Part shown: positions 17,603 through 25,999 of the stretch, one piece after another
Numbering within the stretch: the stretch's first letter is position 1
Layout: every line of letters starts with the position of its first letter
Origin: Adhaeretor mobilis
GTDB taxonomy: Bacteria > Planctomycetota > Planctomycetia > Pirellulales > Lacipirellulaceae
Direction of reading: 5' to 3'
Length of the DNA: 64,000 nucleotides
Assembly (NCBI RefSeq): GCF_007741515.1
Contig: NZ_CP036263.1
Span: 1,922,001 to 1,986,000, forward strand
Program-made: the position numbers and the translations under genes
The notes under the pieces: generated by a model
What the model was told of the DNA's origin: nothing
The model's database searches: none
The model's input: only the letters and a program-made list of their open reading frames with translations

Positions 17603-18661
17603 ATGTCTAAGAAATCGTCGTTAGTTGCACTCTGTATCGCTTTGCTGTCACTCAGTTTTTTCACTGAGCAAGTAGAAGCACGTACCGCCCTCAGAAACAT
17701 TTGCCGCGTGAAGGGGCAAGAAGAGAACGTGTTGCGTGGGTTAGGTCTTGTGACGGGCCTCAATGGCACGGGGGACGCGGCCGATCCGGCTACCATGCGG
17801 GCACTTGCTCGTGCGATGGAAATCATGGGCAGCCCGGTTCCCGAAGTGGCTCTCACCGCCAACGGCAAGAGCGATTTATCAAAGATCAAGAATGTAGCAA
17901 TCGTGATGGTCACCGCAACCGTGCCTGCAACTGGCGCACGTAGCGGCGACAAGTTGGATTGCCACTTGAGTGCGATCAGCGGCAAGAGCCTCGCTGGTGG
18001 CCATCTGGCATTCGCTGCCCTGCAAGGCCCAAACACACGCGACCGTCGCGTTTATGCGTTGTGTGGAGGAGATATTCAACTGGACGATGCGGCACAACCA
18101 CTTGTCGGTCGTATCCACAACGGCTGTCAGATGGAAGCGGACGTGTTTACACCCTTTAAGCAAGATGGTTACATCACGCTGATTCTTGATCGTCACCACG
18201 CCAACTTCCAAACGGCCACGGAAGTCGTTGAGTCGGTTCGTCGCAGCTTCTCCGACGAGAACGAAGAGATGGCCCAAGCGGTAAACGCGGCGAACATCGT
18301 CGTGCAAATTCCAGTACAGTATCGCACTGAGCCCGTTACGTTTCTGGCAGACTTGTTGGATATCAACGTGTACTCCCCAGAGCCTGAAGCTCGCGTAGTG
18401 ATCAACGCTCGCACAGGCAGCATAGTGATTAGTGGCGATGTTACCATCGGTGAGGTAGTCGTATCACACAAGAACGTGGTGATCGAAGTCACCGAGCAGG
18501 CCCGCTTCGAGGCGATAGGCGACGAGCAAGCTCCCAACACGCGGCTTGACGCGTTAGTCACCGCTCTTGATTCCCTGAAAGTCCCTGCGGAAGACGTTAT
18601 CGACATCATTACGGGCATCGAACGCAACGGCAAACTGCACGGGCAGTTGATTATGCAATAA
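17603..18661 (+). CDS. flgI: Flagellar P-ring protein FlgI
   Basis: A 352-residue periplasmic ring protein with signal peptide (LVALCIALLSLSFF...VEA). It shows the conserved opening RNICRVKGQEENVLRGLGLVTGLNGTGD, then VAIVMVTATVPATGARSGDKLDCHLSAI, INARTGSIVISGDVTIGEVVVSHKNVV, and ends LDALVTALDSLKVPAEDVIDIITGIERNGKLHGQLIMQ. All match FlgI. In E. coli the P ring surrounds the rod in the peptidoglycan layer. A short CGGGG-CGT-CCCCG hairpin follows the stop before flgJ. Confidence 0.96.
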   Translation: MSKKSSLVALCIALLSLSFFTEQVEARTALRNICRVKGQEENVLRGLGLVTGLNGTGDAADPATMRALARAMEIMGSPVPEVALTANGKSDLSKIKNVAIVMVTATVPATGARSGDKLDCHLSAISGKSLAGGHLAFAALQGPNTRDRRVYALCGGDIQLDDAAQPLVGRIHNGCQMEADVFTPFKQDGYITLILDRHHANFQTATEVVESVRRSFSDENEEMAQAVNAANIVVQIPVQYRTEPVTFLADLLDINVYSPEPEARVVINARTGSIVISGDVTIGEVVVSHKNVVIEVTEQARFEAIGDEQAPNTRLDALVTALDSLKVPAEDVIDIITGIERNGKLHGQLIMQ

Positions 18662-18734
18662 CGAACCGGGGCGTCCCCGACCCAGATAGGTCGTCAGAGT
18701 GAAGAAAAGCCAAATCAATTAACTAAGCAGCATC

Positions 18735-19127
18735 ATGGAAATCAACCCAACGCAATTATCTTCCGTCAAGCCGCTACGTGCGACGACTGTAGATTCTGCT
18801 AGCAAGGGCGACCAGGGCTTAGAGCGGGCTCAAGAGTTGAAGCAGGCCTATGGCGATTTCATCGGGAAGACTTTTTTTGGCCAGTTGATGAAGTCCATGC
18901 GATCGAGTGTTGGCAAGCCGGCGTACTTCGACGGTGGGCGTGCGGAAGAAGTATTTCGTGGGCAGCTTGATCAAACTCTAGCTGACCATATGACAGTCGC
19001 CAGCTCGGATCGCATCGCAGACCCCATGTTCCGACACCAATTCCCCGAGCAAGCAGAACTACTGGCTGCTGCGGAAGAACAGAATAAGTCGGACCTTACT
19101 GATTTGTCCGCACTACGTCGTCGCTAA
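18735..19127 (+). CDS. flgJ: Flagellar rod-binding protein FlgJ, N-terminal domain only
   Basis: A 130-residue protein matching only the rod-binding half of FlgJ: FIGKTFFGQLMKSMRSSVGK, YFDGGRAEEVFRGQLDQTLADHMT. In E. coli FlgJ carries a second, muramidase domain that opens the peptidoglycan for the rod; that domain is absent here, as in many bacteria with single-domain FlgJ. A separate lytic enzyme would be needed and is not seen in the window. It lies between flgI and the flgN-like gene. Confidence 0.85.
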   Translation: MEINPTQLSSVKPLRATTVDSASKGDQGLERAQELKQAYGDFIGKTFFGQLMKSMRSSVGKPAYFDGGRAEEVFRGQLDQTLADHMTVASSDRIADPMFRHQFPEQAELLAAAEEQNKSDLTDLSALRRR

Positions 19128-19180
19128 ACGATAACGCACCAATCATTTTCGATTCTCAACGCCATAGGCAAACAACGACC

Positions 19181-19714
19181 GTGACCGAATCTGACAACGC
19201 TACTCCACCTGCTGAGACAACTTGGGACACCGCAGTCGCCGGTCTCATCGAACGGCTCTCGACGGCTCAAACCGGGCTGCTCGACTTACTTGCTAGCAAG
19301 CGTGAAATGCTTCAGCGGCAGGATCACGAAGCGCTAGCATCGCTAGCGCCGGAAGAAGCGGCCCTCGGGGTCGAATTAGCCGCATGCCATCAAGCGCGCG
19401 AAGCGTTGCTGACGCGGGCGGCTGGTGAGGGACTTACCGGAAAAACGCTTGCTGAGGCGAGTCAATCGTTGCCAAGCGAGGCTTCCGCTGCCTTAGTTGA
19501 ACCGCTAGCAGCAGCCAAAAAAAGGTCGCAACTTATTCGTCATGAGTGTCTTGCCCAGTGGGTTGTGGTCCAGCGAACTGTGCTGCATTTGTCCCAGATG
19601 TTGGAAATTGTCGCTACTGGAGGCCGTAGTAAGCCGACTTATGACAATGGGTCGACCTTGGCGAAGGGCGTGCCACAGGCCAATAGCGGATCGCTAATGG
19701 ACCGGGCCGTCTGA
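19181..19714 (+). CDS. flgN: FlgN-type flagellar export chaperone
   Basis: A 177-residue, helix-rich, Ala/Leu/Glu-rich protein starting at GTG 19181. It resembles FlgN, the cytoplasmic chaperone that keeps the junction proteins FlgK and FlgL unfolded for export: LIERLSTAQTGLLDLLASKREMLQRQDHEALASLAPEEAALGVELAA fits the first two helices. The position directly before flgK and flgL strongly supports the call, because sequence conservation in the family is low. There is no signal peptide. Confidence 0.75.
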   Translation: MTESDNATPPAETTWDTAVAGLIERLSTAQTGLLDLLASKREMLQRQDHEALASLAPEEAALGVELAACHQAREALLTRAAGEGLTGKTLAEASQSLPSEASAALVEPLAAAKKRSQLIRHECLAQWVVVQRTVLHLSQMLEIVATGGRSKPTYDNGSTLAKGVPQANSGSLMDRAV

Positions 19715-19776
19715 CCGTCTAGCTTACCCGTTGACGTGTTTCAGGCTTTTCTTTTCTCACCATTTCGTTGGCAACG

Positions 19777-21480
19777 ATGTCGCTGTTCGGTTCCATCCAG
19801 CTTGCAGGCAATGCGCTCAACGCCATGCAAATCGGTTTGCAGGTGGTTGGCAACAATATTGCTAATGCGAACACGCCGGGATACGTGCGCGAGAAGGCGA
19901 TCTTCTCGCCCGCTCCCACACAGCAAATCGGAAAGCTCACGCTCGGCCTGGGTGTGGAGGTGGACGCCATTGTCCAACAGATCGACCGCTTTGCCGTCGA
20001 TCGCCTCCGAGATGCGAGTGGCGATCGGGCAAGCGCGGACATTCAAGAGAAGGTGTATCGCGACATTGAGGCCATACTTGGCGAATTGTCTGATACCGAC
20101 ATCAGTACCGAGCTCTCGAACTTTTTCAACAGTATCGATAATGTCTCCGGGGAAGACTCCGTCCCGGTTCGAGAACTAGTCGTAGAGCAGGGCGTCACGC
20201 TCACCACAAAAATTGCAAATCTCCACCGTCGCGTCTCCGTGCTCGGCAACGATTTTAACCAACAGGTTGAGGATTTGGCGAGTGAGGTGAACACGCTCGC
20301 CGAAGAGGTTCGCCAGTTAAACCTCAATATCGTAACTATCGAGGGTGGCGAGGCTGGCAATACCGAGGCTGGCGGTTTACGTAGCCAAAGGCAATCTGCC
20401 TTGTCGCGCCTCTCTGAGATTGTGGACTTGCATGTGACTGAGGGAGCCTCGGGACTGGTCAATCTTTCTGTGGGCGGGCAGTTCTTAGTGTTCGAGGGAA
20501 CTCGCTCCAAAGTGCAGGTAGACTATTCCACCGCTGATGGACAGCTTCAAGCGAAGCTTGAGTTCGTGCAAGATGGTAGCGATCTTCAAGTCTCCGGCGG
20601 CGAGCTCCATGGCATCTATCAAGCGCGCGATGGTATTGTGGGTGAGTTCCTTGGCCAGCTGGACCGTTTTGCTGGCGCGCTGGCCAACGAGTTTAACAAG
20701 CAGTTTTCCAGCGGGCAGGGCATAAGCGGCTTTCGTACGGTCACCGGCACAGAAGCGGTTTCTGACGCTGGATTCGTTCTAGATGAAGCGGGGCTCACTT
20801 TCGCACCGGTGAATGGTAGCTTCGATCTGCTACTTCATAACAAAGAGGCCGGAATCAATGGCCAGTCGACGCCGCACACGATTCAGGTTGATCTCAATGG
20901 GCTCGACGGCGATGACACTCTGACAACACTAGCCGCTAAGATCGACGCGATTGAGGGTGTAACGGCTGAGGTTACCGTCGAGAACAAACTCCGTCTATCA
21001 GCCGATTCGGCAGATGTGGAACTCGGGTTCAGTAACGACACGAGCGGAGCCTTAGCCTCGCTGGGCATCAATACCTTCTTTACAGGAGATAGTGCGGCGA
21101 CTCTGGGCGTGAACCAAGAGTTGCAGAACGATGCTTCCAAATTCGCGGCGTCGAACGAGGGGATTGGCGATGGCACCGGGAATTCCGTGGCATTGGGAGC
21201 ATTTCAGTATCAGGGGCTAGAGTCGTACGAAGGCAACACTGTTACTGACCTCTATGACCAACTCATTAACAGCACTACGCAAGGATCGACCGTTGCTAGC
21301 GCTGTAGCCGACGGGCTACGTAACTTTGAGGCAACACTCGATGCCAGCGTGCAATCGTTGAGCGGCGTGAATATCGATGAAGAAGCGATTGACATGATCC
21401 TGTTGCAAAGAACTTATCAGGCTTCGGCGCGGTACTTATCGACGCTGTCGGAGTTGTTGGACGTATTGATCAATATTTAA
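19777..21480 (+). CDS. flgK: Flagellar hook-associated protein 1, FlgK
   Basis: A 567-residue junction protein. It begins MSLFGSIQLAGNALNAMQIG, then VVGNNIANANTPGYVRE, the FlgK signature, and ends QRTYQASARYLSTLSELLDVLINI, the C-terminal helix that stacks with the N-terminus. The middle contains one IN-like segment near residues 365-440 (DTLTTLAAKIDAIEGVTAEV...ASLGINTFF). ATG 19777 is chosen over TTG 19768 because the family N-terminus starts there. Length is normal for FlgK. Confidence 0.95.
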   Translation: MSLFGSIQLAGNALNAMQIGLQVVGNNIANANTPGYVREKAIFSPAPTQQIGKLTLGLGVEVDAIVQQIDRFAVDRLRDASGDRASADIQEKVYRDIEAILGELSDTDISTELSNFFNSIDNVSGEDSVPVRELVVEQGVTLTTKIANLHRRVSVLGNDFNQQVEDLASEVNTLAEEVRQLNLNIVTIEGGEAGNTEAGGLRSQRQSALSRLSEIVDLHVTEGASGLVNLSVGGQFLVFEGTRSKVQVDYSTADGQLQAKLEFVQDGSDLQVSGGELHGIYQARDGIVGEFLGQLDRFAGALANEFNKQFSSGQGISGFRTVTGTEAVSDAGFVLDEAGLTFAPVNGSFDLLLHNKEAGINGQSTPHTIQVDLNGLDGDDTLTTLAAKIDAIEGVTAEVTVENKLRLSADSADVELGFSNDTSGALASLGINTFFTGDSAATLGVNQELQNDASKFAASNEGIGDGTGNSVALGAFQYQGLESYEGNTVTDLYDQLINSTTQGSTVASAVADGLRNFEATLDASVQSLSGVNIDEEAIDMILLQRTYQASARYLSTLSELLDVLINI

Positions 21481-21491
21481 GTTAGCATTAT

Positions 21492-21511
21492 CCGGGACCA
21501 GGACGACCCGG
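21492..21511 (+). promoter_or_regulatory. AGGA-loop hairpin in flgL leader (candidate CsrA site)
   Basis: CCGGG pairs with CCCGG across a ten-base loop that contains AGGA (21500-21503). The segment GGACGACCCGGCTC resembles GGACGAGCCGGCTC before flgG. It lies about 60 bases upstream of flgL, a gene that lacks a visible Shine-Dalgarno. A role in CsrA control is suggested only by shape and context. Confidence 0.3.
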
Positions 21512-21569
21512 CTCTCACGAGCAAGTTGTATTAATTCCACCTCCATCCTTCCGCTTTCTCTCTTGAACT

Positions 21570-24242
21570 ATGGCCGGCTCGATTCCTATTCCGACGACGC
21601 GTGCTCCGGGCATTCTTGCTCAGCAGCGTTTGGTGCAGCAGTTGCAAGCCGATCAGCTTGCACTGTTTCAGGTTCAGAATCAGATAAGTACTGGTCGTCG
21701 GATCAATTTGCCGAGCGACGACGCCCCCGCGGCCTTGCGGGCGATAACTTTGCAGCGGTTGATTGAACGCAAGGAGCAGCTGGATACCAATATTAGCACC
21801 GGGCGCAGCTTTCTAGAGAGTACGGACGCAACACTCAATTCTGTCTCGGACAGTCTGATCAAAATCCGCGGGGAGGCCTTGGGCGTTGCGGGGACCGATG
21901 TCACGCAAAGCGAACGTGATAGCGTAGCCACACTTCTTCGCCAGGATATCCAAGGGATCCTACAGTCAGCGAATACCAATTTTCGTGGTCGATATCTGTT
22001 CGCCGGGGCCCAGACTAGCTCACTGCCCTTTGAGCGAATTGACGATTTTGTCGCCTATCAGGGGGATGGCGGGGAGCTGCAAAATTATTCTGATATCGAT
22101 GTGCTGTTTTCCAGCAATTCGGCAGGCTCGCAAGTCTTCGGCGGCTTCTCATCACAAGTAGTGGGCAGCACGGATCTGAATCCTCAGCTCACCGCTAACA
22201 CGCCGTTGAGCAGTCTGCGGGAAGGGCGCGGCATTACTCCCAACGGCTCGATTGCCGTGTCGGATGGCACTAACATTTCGGTCGTCGATCTTAGTAGTGC
22301 TTCGACCATCGGAGATGTCGTTCGGCTGATTGAAGCCAGTCCGCCGGATGGGCGCAAGGTGAGCGCAAGCTTCAACGCCACCGGCCTGAGCGTGCAAATT
22401 GACTCGGAAGGAGGAGGCAATCTTACGATCTCGGAGTTCGTCGGCGGTCGAACGGCGAGCGAGCTAGGCATCCTCGAAGTCACGGGAGTCGGTGTGGCTC
22501 CCATCGTAGGTGGCGATCTGAACCCTGTACTCCGGCAGACAACCCGACTGGACGACTTGCTCGGTGCGAAGGCTTCTGCACGATTGATCTCTCCGGGTGA
22601 CAATAACGACATTCTGTTGGAAGCTAGCGTGAATGGGGCTTTGCTCAATGGTGCCTCGATTCAGCTCGTTGACGACGATCTCCTACTCGCGTCAGCGGGC
22701 GTAGGTGCGGGAAGTGAATTCGCAGACTTCGACACCAACGCACGAGCTTCCAGTGCCTCGCTTCGTTTGAACGGAGCGGGTGACGACCTGATCGTCACGG
22801 CCAACACGCCGGGCTCTGCTTTCAACGATGTGAAGATATTCATCAATGGGCAAGCTGGCTTAGGGAATTCGGCGTTAGCTAACTACGACTCAATCAACAA
22901 ACGCCTCACGATTACGATCGACGATGCAGGGGCGACTACTGCTCAGGAAGTGGTCAATGCCATCGATGGTACGGGCCAGTTTACAGCGACACACGACAAC
23001 AGCGTGGAAGGTGCTTTTGATGGGGCCGCGTTACTCGACCCGACAAACATTGCTAACGTAGTGGGCGATACTGGCAAGAGTGGTGGCGACGCGAATACGT
23101 TGTATGTCCACGTGCAGAAGAATGCCACCACGGCTAACCAGGTGGTGACTGCCATTAATACTGAGGGCACATTCACCGCGCAAGCCGATCCACTCGACAC
23201 GACGCTCCTCGCTCAGCAGGGCACCGGACTTGTTACCACGGGAACGGCAACGATTGCGACTGGGGGAAGTGGAGAGTCGCTCGATCTCACCTCTGGCTTA
23301 CGAGTGGTCAACGGTGGGAATACCTTCGACATCAACTTTACAGGTGCAGAGACTGTTGCTGAACTGCTCAACGAACTCAATGCGGAAGAGTACGGACTCC
23401 GAGCGGAACTCAACGAAACTCGCACTGGCATTAATATCAGCACGCGCTGGAGCGGCACCGACTTTCAGATCGGCGAGAATGGCGGAACCACAGCCACCCA
23501 ACTGGGAGTGCGTTCGTACACGGAAGATACCAAGCTAAGCGGCTTGAACTACGGTGTTGGCGTGCCTGCGAAAGACGGCGATGATTTCACGATTATTTCG
23601 CAAGATACCGGCGGACTAGATGTAGCATTGACGTTCGACGTATCGAGCGCAAGCTCCGTAGGAGACGTGATCGACCTCATCAACACGCACCCGGCAAACA
23701 ATACCGCTGGTGTTGCCCTGAGGGCTCAGCTTACTGCTACTGGCAACGGAATCGAGTTGGTTGACGAAAACCCCACAGGTGCGGGCACCCTAACGGTGAC
23801 TTCCGAGTTTGGAAGCGAGGCAGCTGAATACCTCGGTCTGACTGACGAAACGGGAGACCGAGTTAGCACTACCGGCACGCTCACTGGCGATGACCAACTA
23901 TTCCTGGAGGCCGATAGCGTATTCAACACGCTCGTTCGTCTCGAGAGAGCGCTCACGACCGGAGACATTCAGGGAATCGGTCGCGCACTAGACAAGCTCG
24001 ACGACGACATTGATCAAGTCGCTTCCGCACGTGCCAATGCAGGTGCTCGCGTTCAAGGACTGAACGTGACTCAGATCAATCTTGAAGATGAAGAAGTCCA
24101 ACTACGTGCGGCATTGTCTGAACAGATTGACGTGGATTTGGTGGATGCTATCTCACGACTCACGGCACGTCAAACTTCGCTGCAAGCATCCTTGCAGACA
24201 ACAGCAAATCTCCTGCAGTTGTCGTTGTTGAACTTCCTCTAG
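21570..24242 (+). CDS. flgL: Flagellar hook-associated protein 3 (FlgL), greatly expanded
   Basis: An 890-residue FlgL, against about 300 in E. coli. The flagellin-like ends are intact: QQLQADQLALFQVQNQISTGRRINLPSDDAPAALRA at the N-terminus and ISRLTARQTSLQASLQTTANLLQLSLLNFL at the C-terminus. In between lie at least three IN-type beta modules, each with a phrase like TIGDVVRLIEA, TVAELLNELNA or SVGDVIDLINT and a closing SELGI/TQLGV/EYLGL. A less regular stretch (about 380-560) is rich in Asn, Asp and Thr. FlgL links the FlgK ring to the filament, so these modules should project from the junction. No clear Shine-Dalgarno. Confidence 0.92.
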   Translation: MAGSIPIPTTRAPGILAQQRLVQQLQADQLALFQVQNQISTGRRINLPSDDAPAALRAITLQRLIERKEQLDTNISTGRSFLESTDATLNSVSDSLIKIRGEALGVAGTDVTQSERDSVATLLRQDIQGILQSANTNFRGRYLFAGAQTSSLPFERIDDFVAYQGDGGELQNYSDIDVLFSSNSAGSQVFGGFSSQVVGSTDLNPQLTANTPLSSLREGRGITPNGSIAVSDGTNISVVDLSSASTIGDVVRLIEASPPDGRKVSASFNATGLSVQIDSEGGGNLTISEFVGGRTASELGILEVTGVGVAPIVGGDLNPVLRQTTRLDDLLGAKASARLISPGDNNDILLEASVNGALLNGASIQLVDDDLLLASAGVGAGSEFADFDTNARASSASLRLNGAGDDLIVTANTPGSAFNDVKIFINGQAGLGNSALANYDSINKRLTITIDDAGATTAQEVVNAIDGTGQFTATHDNSVEGAFDGAALLDPTNIANVVGDTGKSGGDANTLYVHVQKNATTANQVVTAINTEGTFTAQADPLDTTLLAQQGTGLVTTGTATIATGGSGESLDLTSGLRVVNGGNTFDINFTGAETVAELLNELNAEEYGLRAELNETRTGINISTRWSGTDFQIGENGGTTATQLGVRSYTEDTKLSGLNYGVGVPAKDGDDFTIISQDTGGLDVALTFDVSSASSVGDVIDLINTHPANNTAGVALRAQLTATGNGIELVDENPTGAGTLTVTSEFGSEAAEYLGLTDETGDRVSTTGTLTGDDQLFLEADSVFNTLVRLERALTTGDIQGIGRALDKLDDDIDQVASARANAGARVQGLNVTQINLEDEEVQLRAALSEQIDVDLVDAISRLTARQTSLQASLQTTANLLQLSLLNFL

Positions 24243-24616
24243 AAGCCTTTCGCTAACCGCGGAGAAAGTTCTCCAGAGGCATACCGTATTTGTAAGCCGC
24301 CGAGCTTGCTTGCCGTGTATGTTCGCGGCAAGCAAGTTCGGCGGTTTATAAAACATTACCACGAGAACGACATATTCCCAACTGTTGGACCAGATTGCCC
24401 TTCCGGTTAGGTAAACTTGTTGGCTGGTAAGGCGTAGGTTTCGCGTATCGGGTGGAACTTTACTCTTTTCGCTGGCCAATCTCGATCGCCGGAGACGAAG
24501 AACACCAACGGAGGCCCCAGATAGGTACAAGTTGCCTAGTCGACGGCTCCTACGATGAATACCGTGGAGAGAGTTAACTGATTGATGGGCAAACCAGGAA
24601 GGTTTGGGCTGAGAAC
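24243..24616. other. Intergenic region between flgL and fliW
   Basis: The 374-base gap holds a small hairpin just after flgL (GGAGAA-AG-TTCTCC, 24261-24274) and the very long hairpin at 24290-24351 described separately. The remaining 260 bases before fliW contain no gene I can support, no good sigma-54 match, and no recognisable RNA family. Confidence 0.5.
24290..24351 (+). terminator. 26-bp near-perfect hairpin after flgL (possible terminator or processing site)
   Basis: Bases 24290-24315 pair with 24326-24351 over 26 positions: 23 Watson-Crick and 3 G-U pairs, around a ten-base loop. It is 48 bases after the flgL stop. The base of the stem is AU-rich (TTTATAAA on the 3' side), but no T-run follows, so simple intrinsic termination is uncertain. 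An RNase III site or a barrier protecting the upstream transcript is equally possible. Confidence 0.5.
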
Positions 24617-25057
24617 ATGGAAGTAAAGACCTCACGATTTGGCGTGTTGCGGGTACTGCCGCAGGATCTGATTACCTTCGAGCAAGGAATCGTTGGATTT
24701 CGCGAGTTGCGGCGTTGGTGCCTGCTCTCGGATGCTGATTGTCCGACGCTGGGTTGGTTGCAGAGCGTTGATACTCCCGAAGTAGCCATGGGCATTGTCA
24801 GCCCGCGACGATTCGTGCCGGAGTACCAACTGCGAGCGGCCCGCCAGGATTTGCAAGATTTGAACCTGCAGGCCGAAGGCGACGCCCAAGTGGTGGTGAT
24901 TGTCAGCCGGCACGAGGAGGGCTTCAGCCTGAACCTGCGTGCCCCGATTGTAGTCAATGTAGAGAATCGTCGTGGATGCCAAGTGGTTTCCCGCGACCCG
25001 TTGCCCGTCCAGCGATTGCTACCTGTTCCCCAGACAGTTCTACGCCGGACGGCCTAG
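24617..25057 (+). CDS. fliW: Flagellar assembly factor FliW
   Basis: A 146-residue protein with the family order: [23 protein letters not shown] at the N-terminus, FVPEYQLRA in the middle, and [19 protein letters not shown] near residue 110. In Bacillus and Campylobacter FliW binds both flagellin and CsrA, releasing flagellin translation when flagellin is consumed. It is followed 98 bases later by csrA and then flagellin, the exact partners of that switch. The protein is cytoplasmic. A GGAAGG lies about 14 bases before the ATG. Confidence 0.95.
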   Translation: MEVKTSRFGVLRVLPQDLITFEQGIVGFRELRRWCLLSDADCPTLGWLQSVDTPEVAMGIVSPRRFVPEYQLRAARQDLQDLNLQAEGDAQVVVIVSRHEEGFSLNLRAPIVVNVENRRGCQVVSRDPLPVQRLLPVPQTVLRRTA

Positions 25058-25155
25058 AGAGCATCGCTACCGTTACCCATTCACAAACATCCCAAGACTC
25101 ACCAACGAGTTTTCCAAATCAACGCGGCCACAACGGCTGCCAGGGCGGTTTTGCC

Positions 25156-25392
25156 ATGTTGGTCCTATCCAGACAACGCGACGAGAGCATTATTATCGGT
25201 GACAACGTAGTCATCACGATTGTGGACGTGCGCGGCGATAAGGTGAAGCTAGGGATCGACGCGCCTCAGGAAATCCCCGTACATCGTCGTGAAGTGTACG
25301 AAGCGATTCGCCGCGAGAACGAGCAAGCCGCCAAGCTGCGGCCTGATGAAGTCCGTTCGCTGAACAAAATCCCTAAGGATCAACGCTCGTAA
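25156..25392 (+). CDS. csrA: Carbon storage regulator CsrA (RNA-binding translational regulator)
   Basis: A 78-residue CsrA. It starts [18 protein letters not shown] and has [23 protein letters not shown], including the RNA-contacting Leu4 and the Arg of VHRREV. The C-terminal tail (about residues 50-78) is polar and slightly longer than the 61-residue E. coli protein. FliW-regulated CsrA proteins typically have such an extension. The start at 25156 follows AGGGCGG; an upstream frame is open but unrelated. Neighbours fliW and flagellin point to control of flagellin translation. Confidence 0.97.
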   Translation: MLVLSRQRDESIIIGDNVVITIVDVRGDKVKLGIDAPQEIPVHRREVYEAIRRENEQAAKLRPDEVRSLNKIPKDQRS

Positions 25393-25410
25393 GTTGCTTG
25401 GTCAAACACC

Positions 25411-25478
25411 AGCACGAAGCGCAAGTTAGTGAATGTTGTCACGGTACGCAACTTATTCACTCGCTGGCGCTTCGTGCT
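25411..25478. repeat. Interrupted inverted repeat downstream of csrA
   Basis: AGCACGAAGCGC (25411-25422) is perfectly complementary to GCGCTTCGTGCT (25467-25478). Pairing resumes inside after three mismatches (AGTGAAT with ATTCACT), giving a long imperfect stem around a central loop. It starts 18 bases after the csrA stop. There is no T-run, so its role (terminator, mobile repeat or structured RNA) is unclear. Confidence 0.7.
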
Positions 25479-25914
25479 CGTATTGCCAGAATGATTCGCC
25501 AAGGTGGGCAAACCCCGCCGTTCTCAACGGGCAACCGCCATTCCCTGCAGCGTTCAAAGTCGGGCTGTAGCGATTCTATTGGTTGCAAGTTTGTCTCTGT
25601 GGAATTGCTGGCAACTTGGGCCGGGTCGCCCTAACGCTCCTATCTTGCCGTGTCGATGAAACACGCTAGATGATCCACTTTTTGCTGTGGTGCTAGCTCT
25701 TCCCCAGGGAGCTACTTTGAGCAGCAGTGGGGCTCAAAGCGGAAAAACTGATTTTGTATCACGCCTGTCGCCTGTTAGCGACCTACGGTTTGAAGTCAGA
25801 TTCTCCGGCAACAGCCCCGCAGAGGGCGAGGATGCCGAGGATCATCGGCAGTGACATATCGATTTCGGTGAAAACTGCGAGGCAAGGTCCTCGGCGCCGT
25901 AGAAATGTCGCCCA

Positions 25915-25990
25915 CAGCACTTGGACGAGTGTTCCCGACACCAACAAGTCGCTACGAGTGACAAACGATTCAAATTTCAAGACAGGGGTG
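25915..25990 (+). promoter_or_regulatory. Candidate dual CsrA-binding region in flagellin leader
   Basis: AGCACT-TGGACG-AGTGTT (about 25916-25933) folds into a 6-bp stem with one G-U pair and presents GGA in its loop. About 50 bases downstream, ACAGGGGTGT (about 25981-25990) differs from the CsrA consensus ACARGGATGT at one position and covers the flagellin Shine-Dalgarno. This two-site layout, one distal and one over the ribosome-binding site, is that of the CsrA-repressed Bacillus hag leader. Inferred from sequence only. Confidence 0.5.
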
Positions 25991-25999
25991 TAAAACACA

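Larger units (their letters stand above)
25393..25999. other. Long leader / intergenic region upstream of flagellin
   Basis: This 607-base gap contains an interrupted inverted repeat at 25411-25478 (AGCACGAAGCGC / GCGCTTCGTGCT), an 8-bp hairpin at 25694-25714 (TAGCTC paired with GAGCTA plus two G-U pairs), and the candidate CsrA elements just before the flagellin start. I find no convincing sigma-28 or sigma-54 promoter; one GG-N10-GC match (CCGGCAACAGCCCCGCAG, near 25803) is weak. Two short frames at 25398-25634 and 25727-25993 show no family features. Confidence 0.5.

Noticed and set aside
25398..25634. 78-codon frame across the inverted repeat after csrA
   Set aside because: It begins in the repeat stem and lacks any family feature.
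25727..25993. 88-codon frame ending just before flagellin
   Set aside because: It has a GTG start and no domain, its reading frame overlaps the structured leader, and it has no ribosome-binding site.
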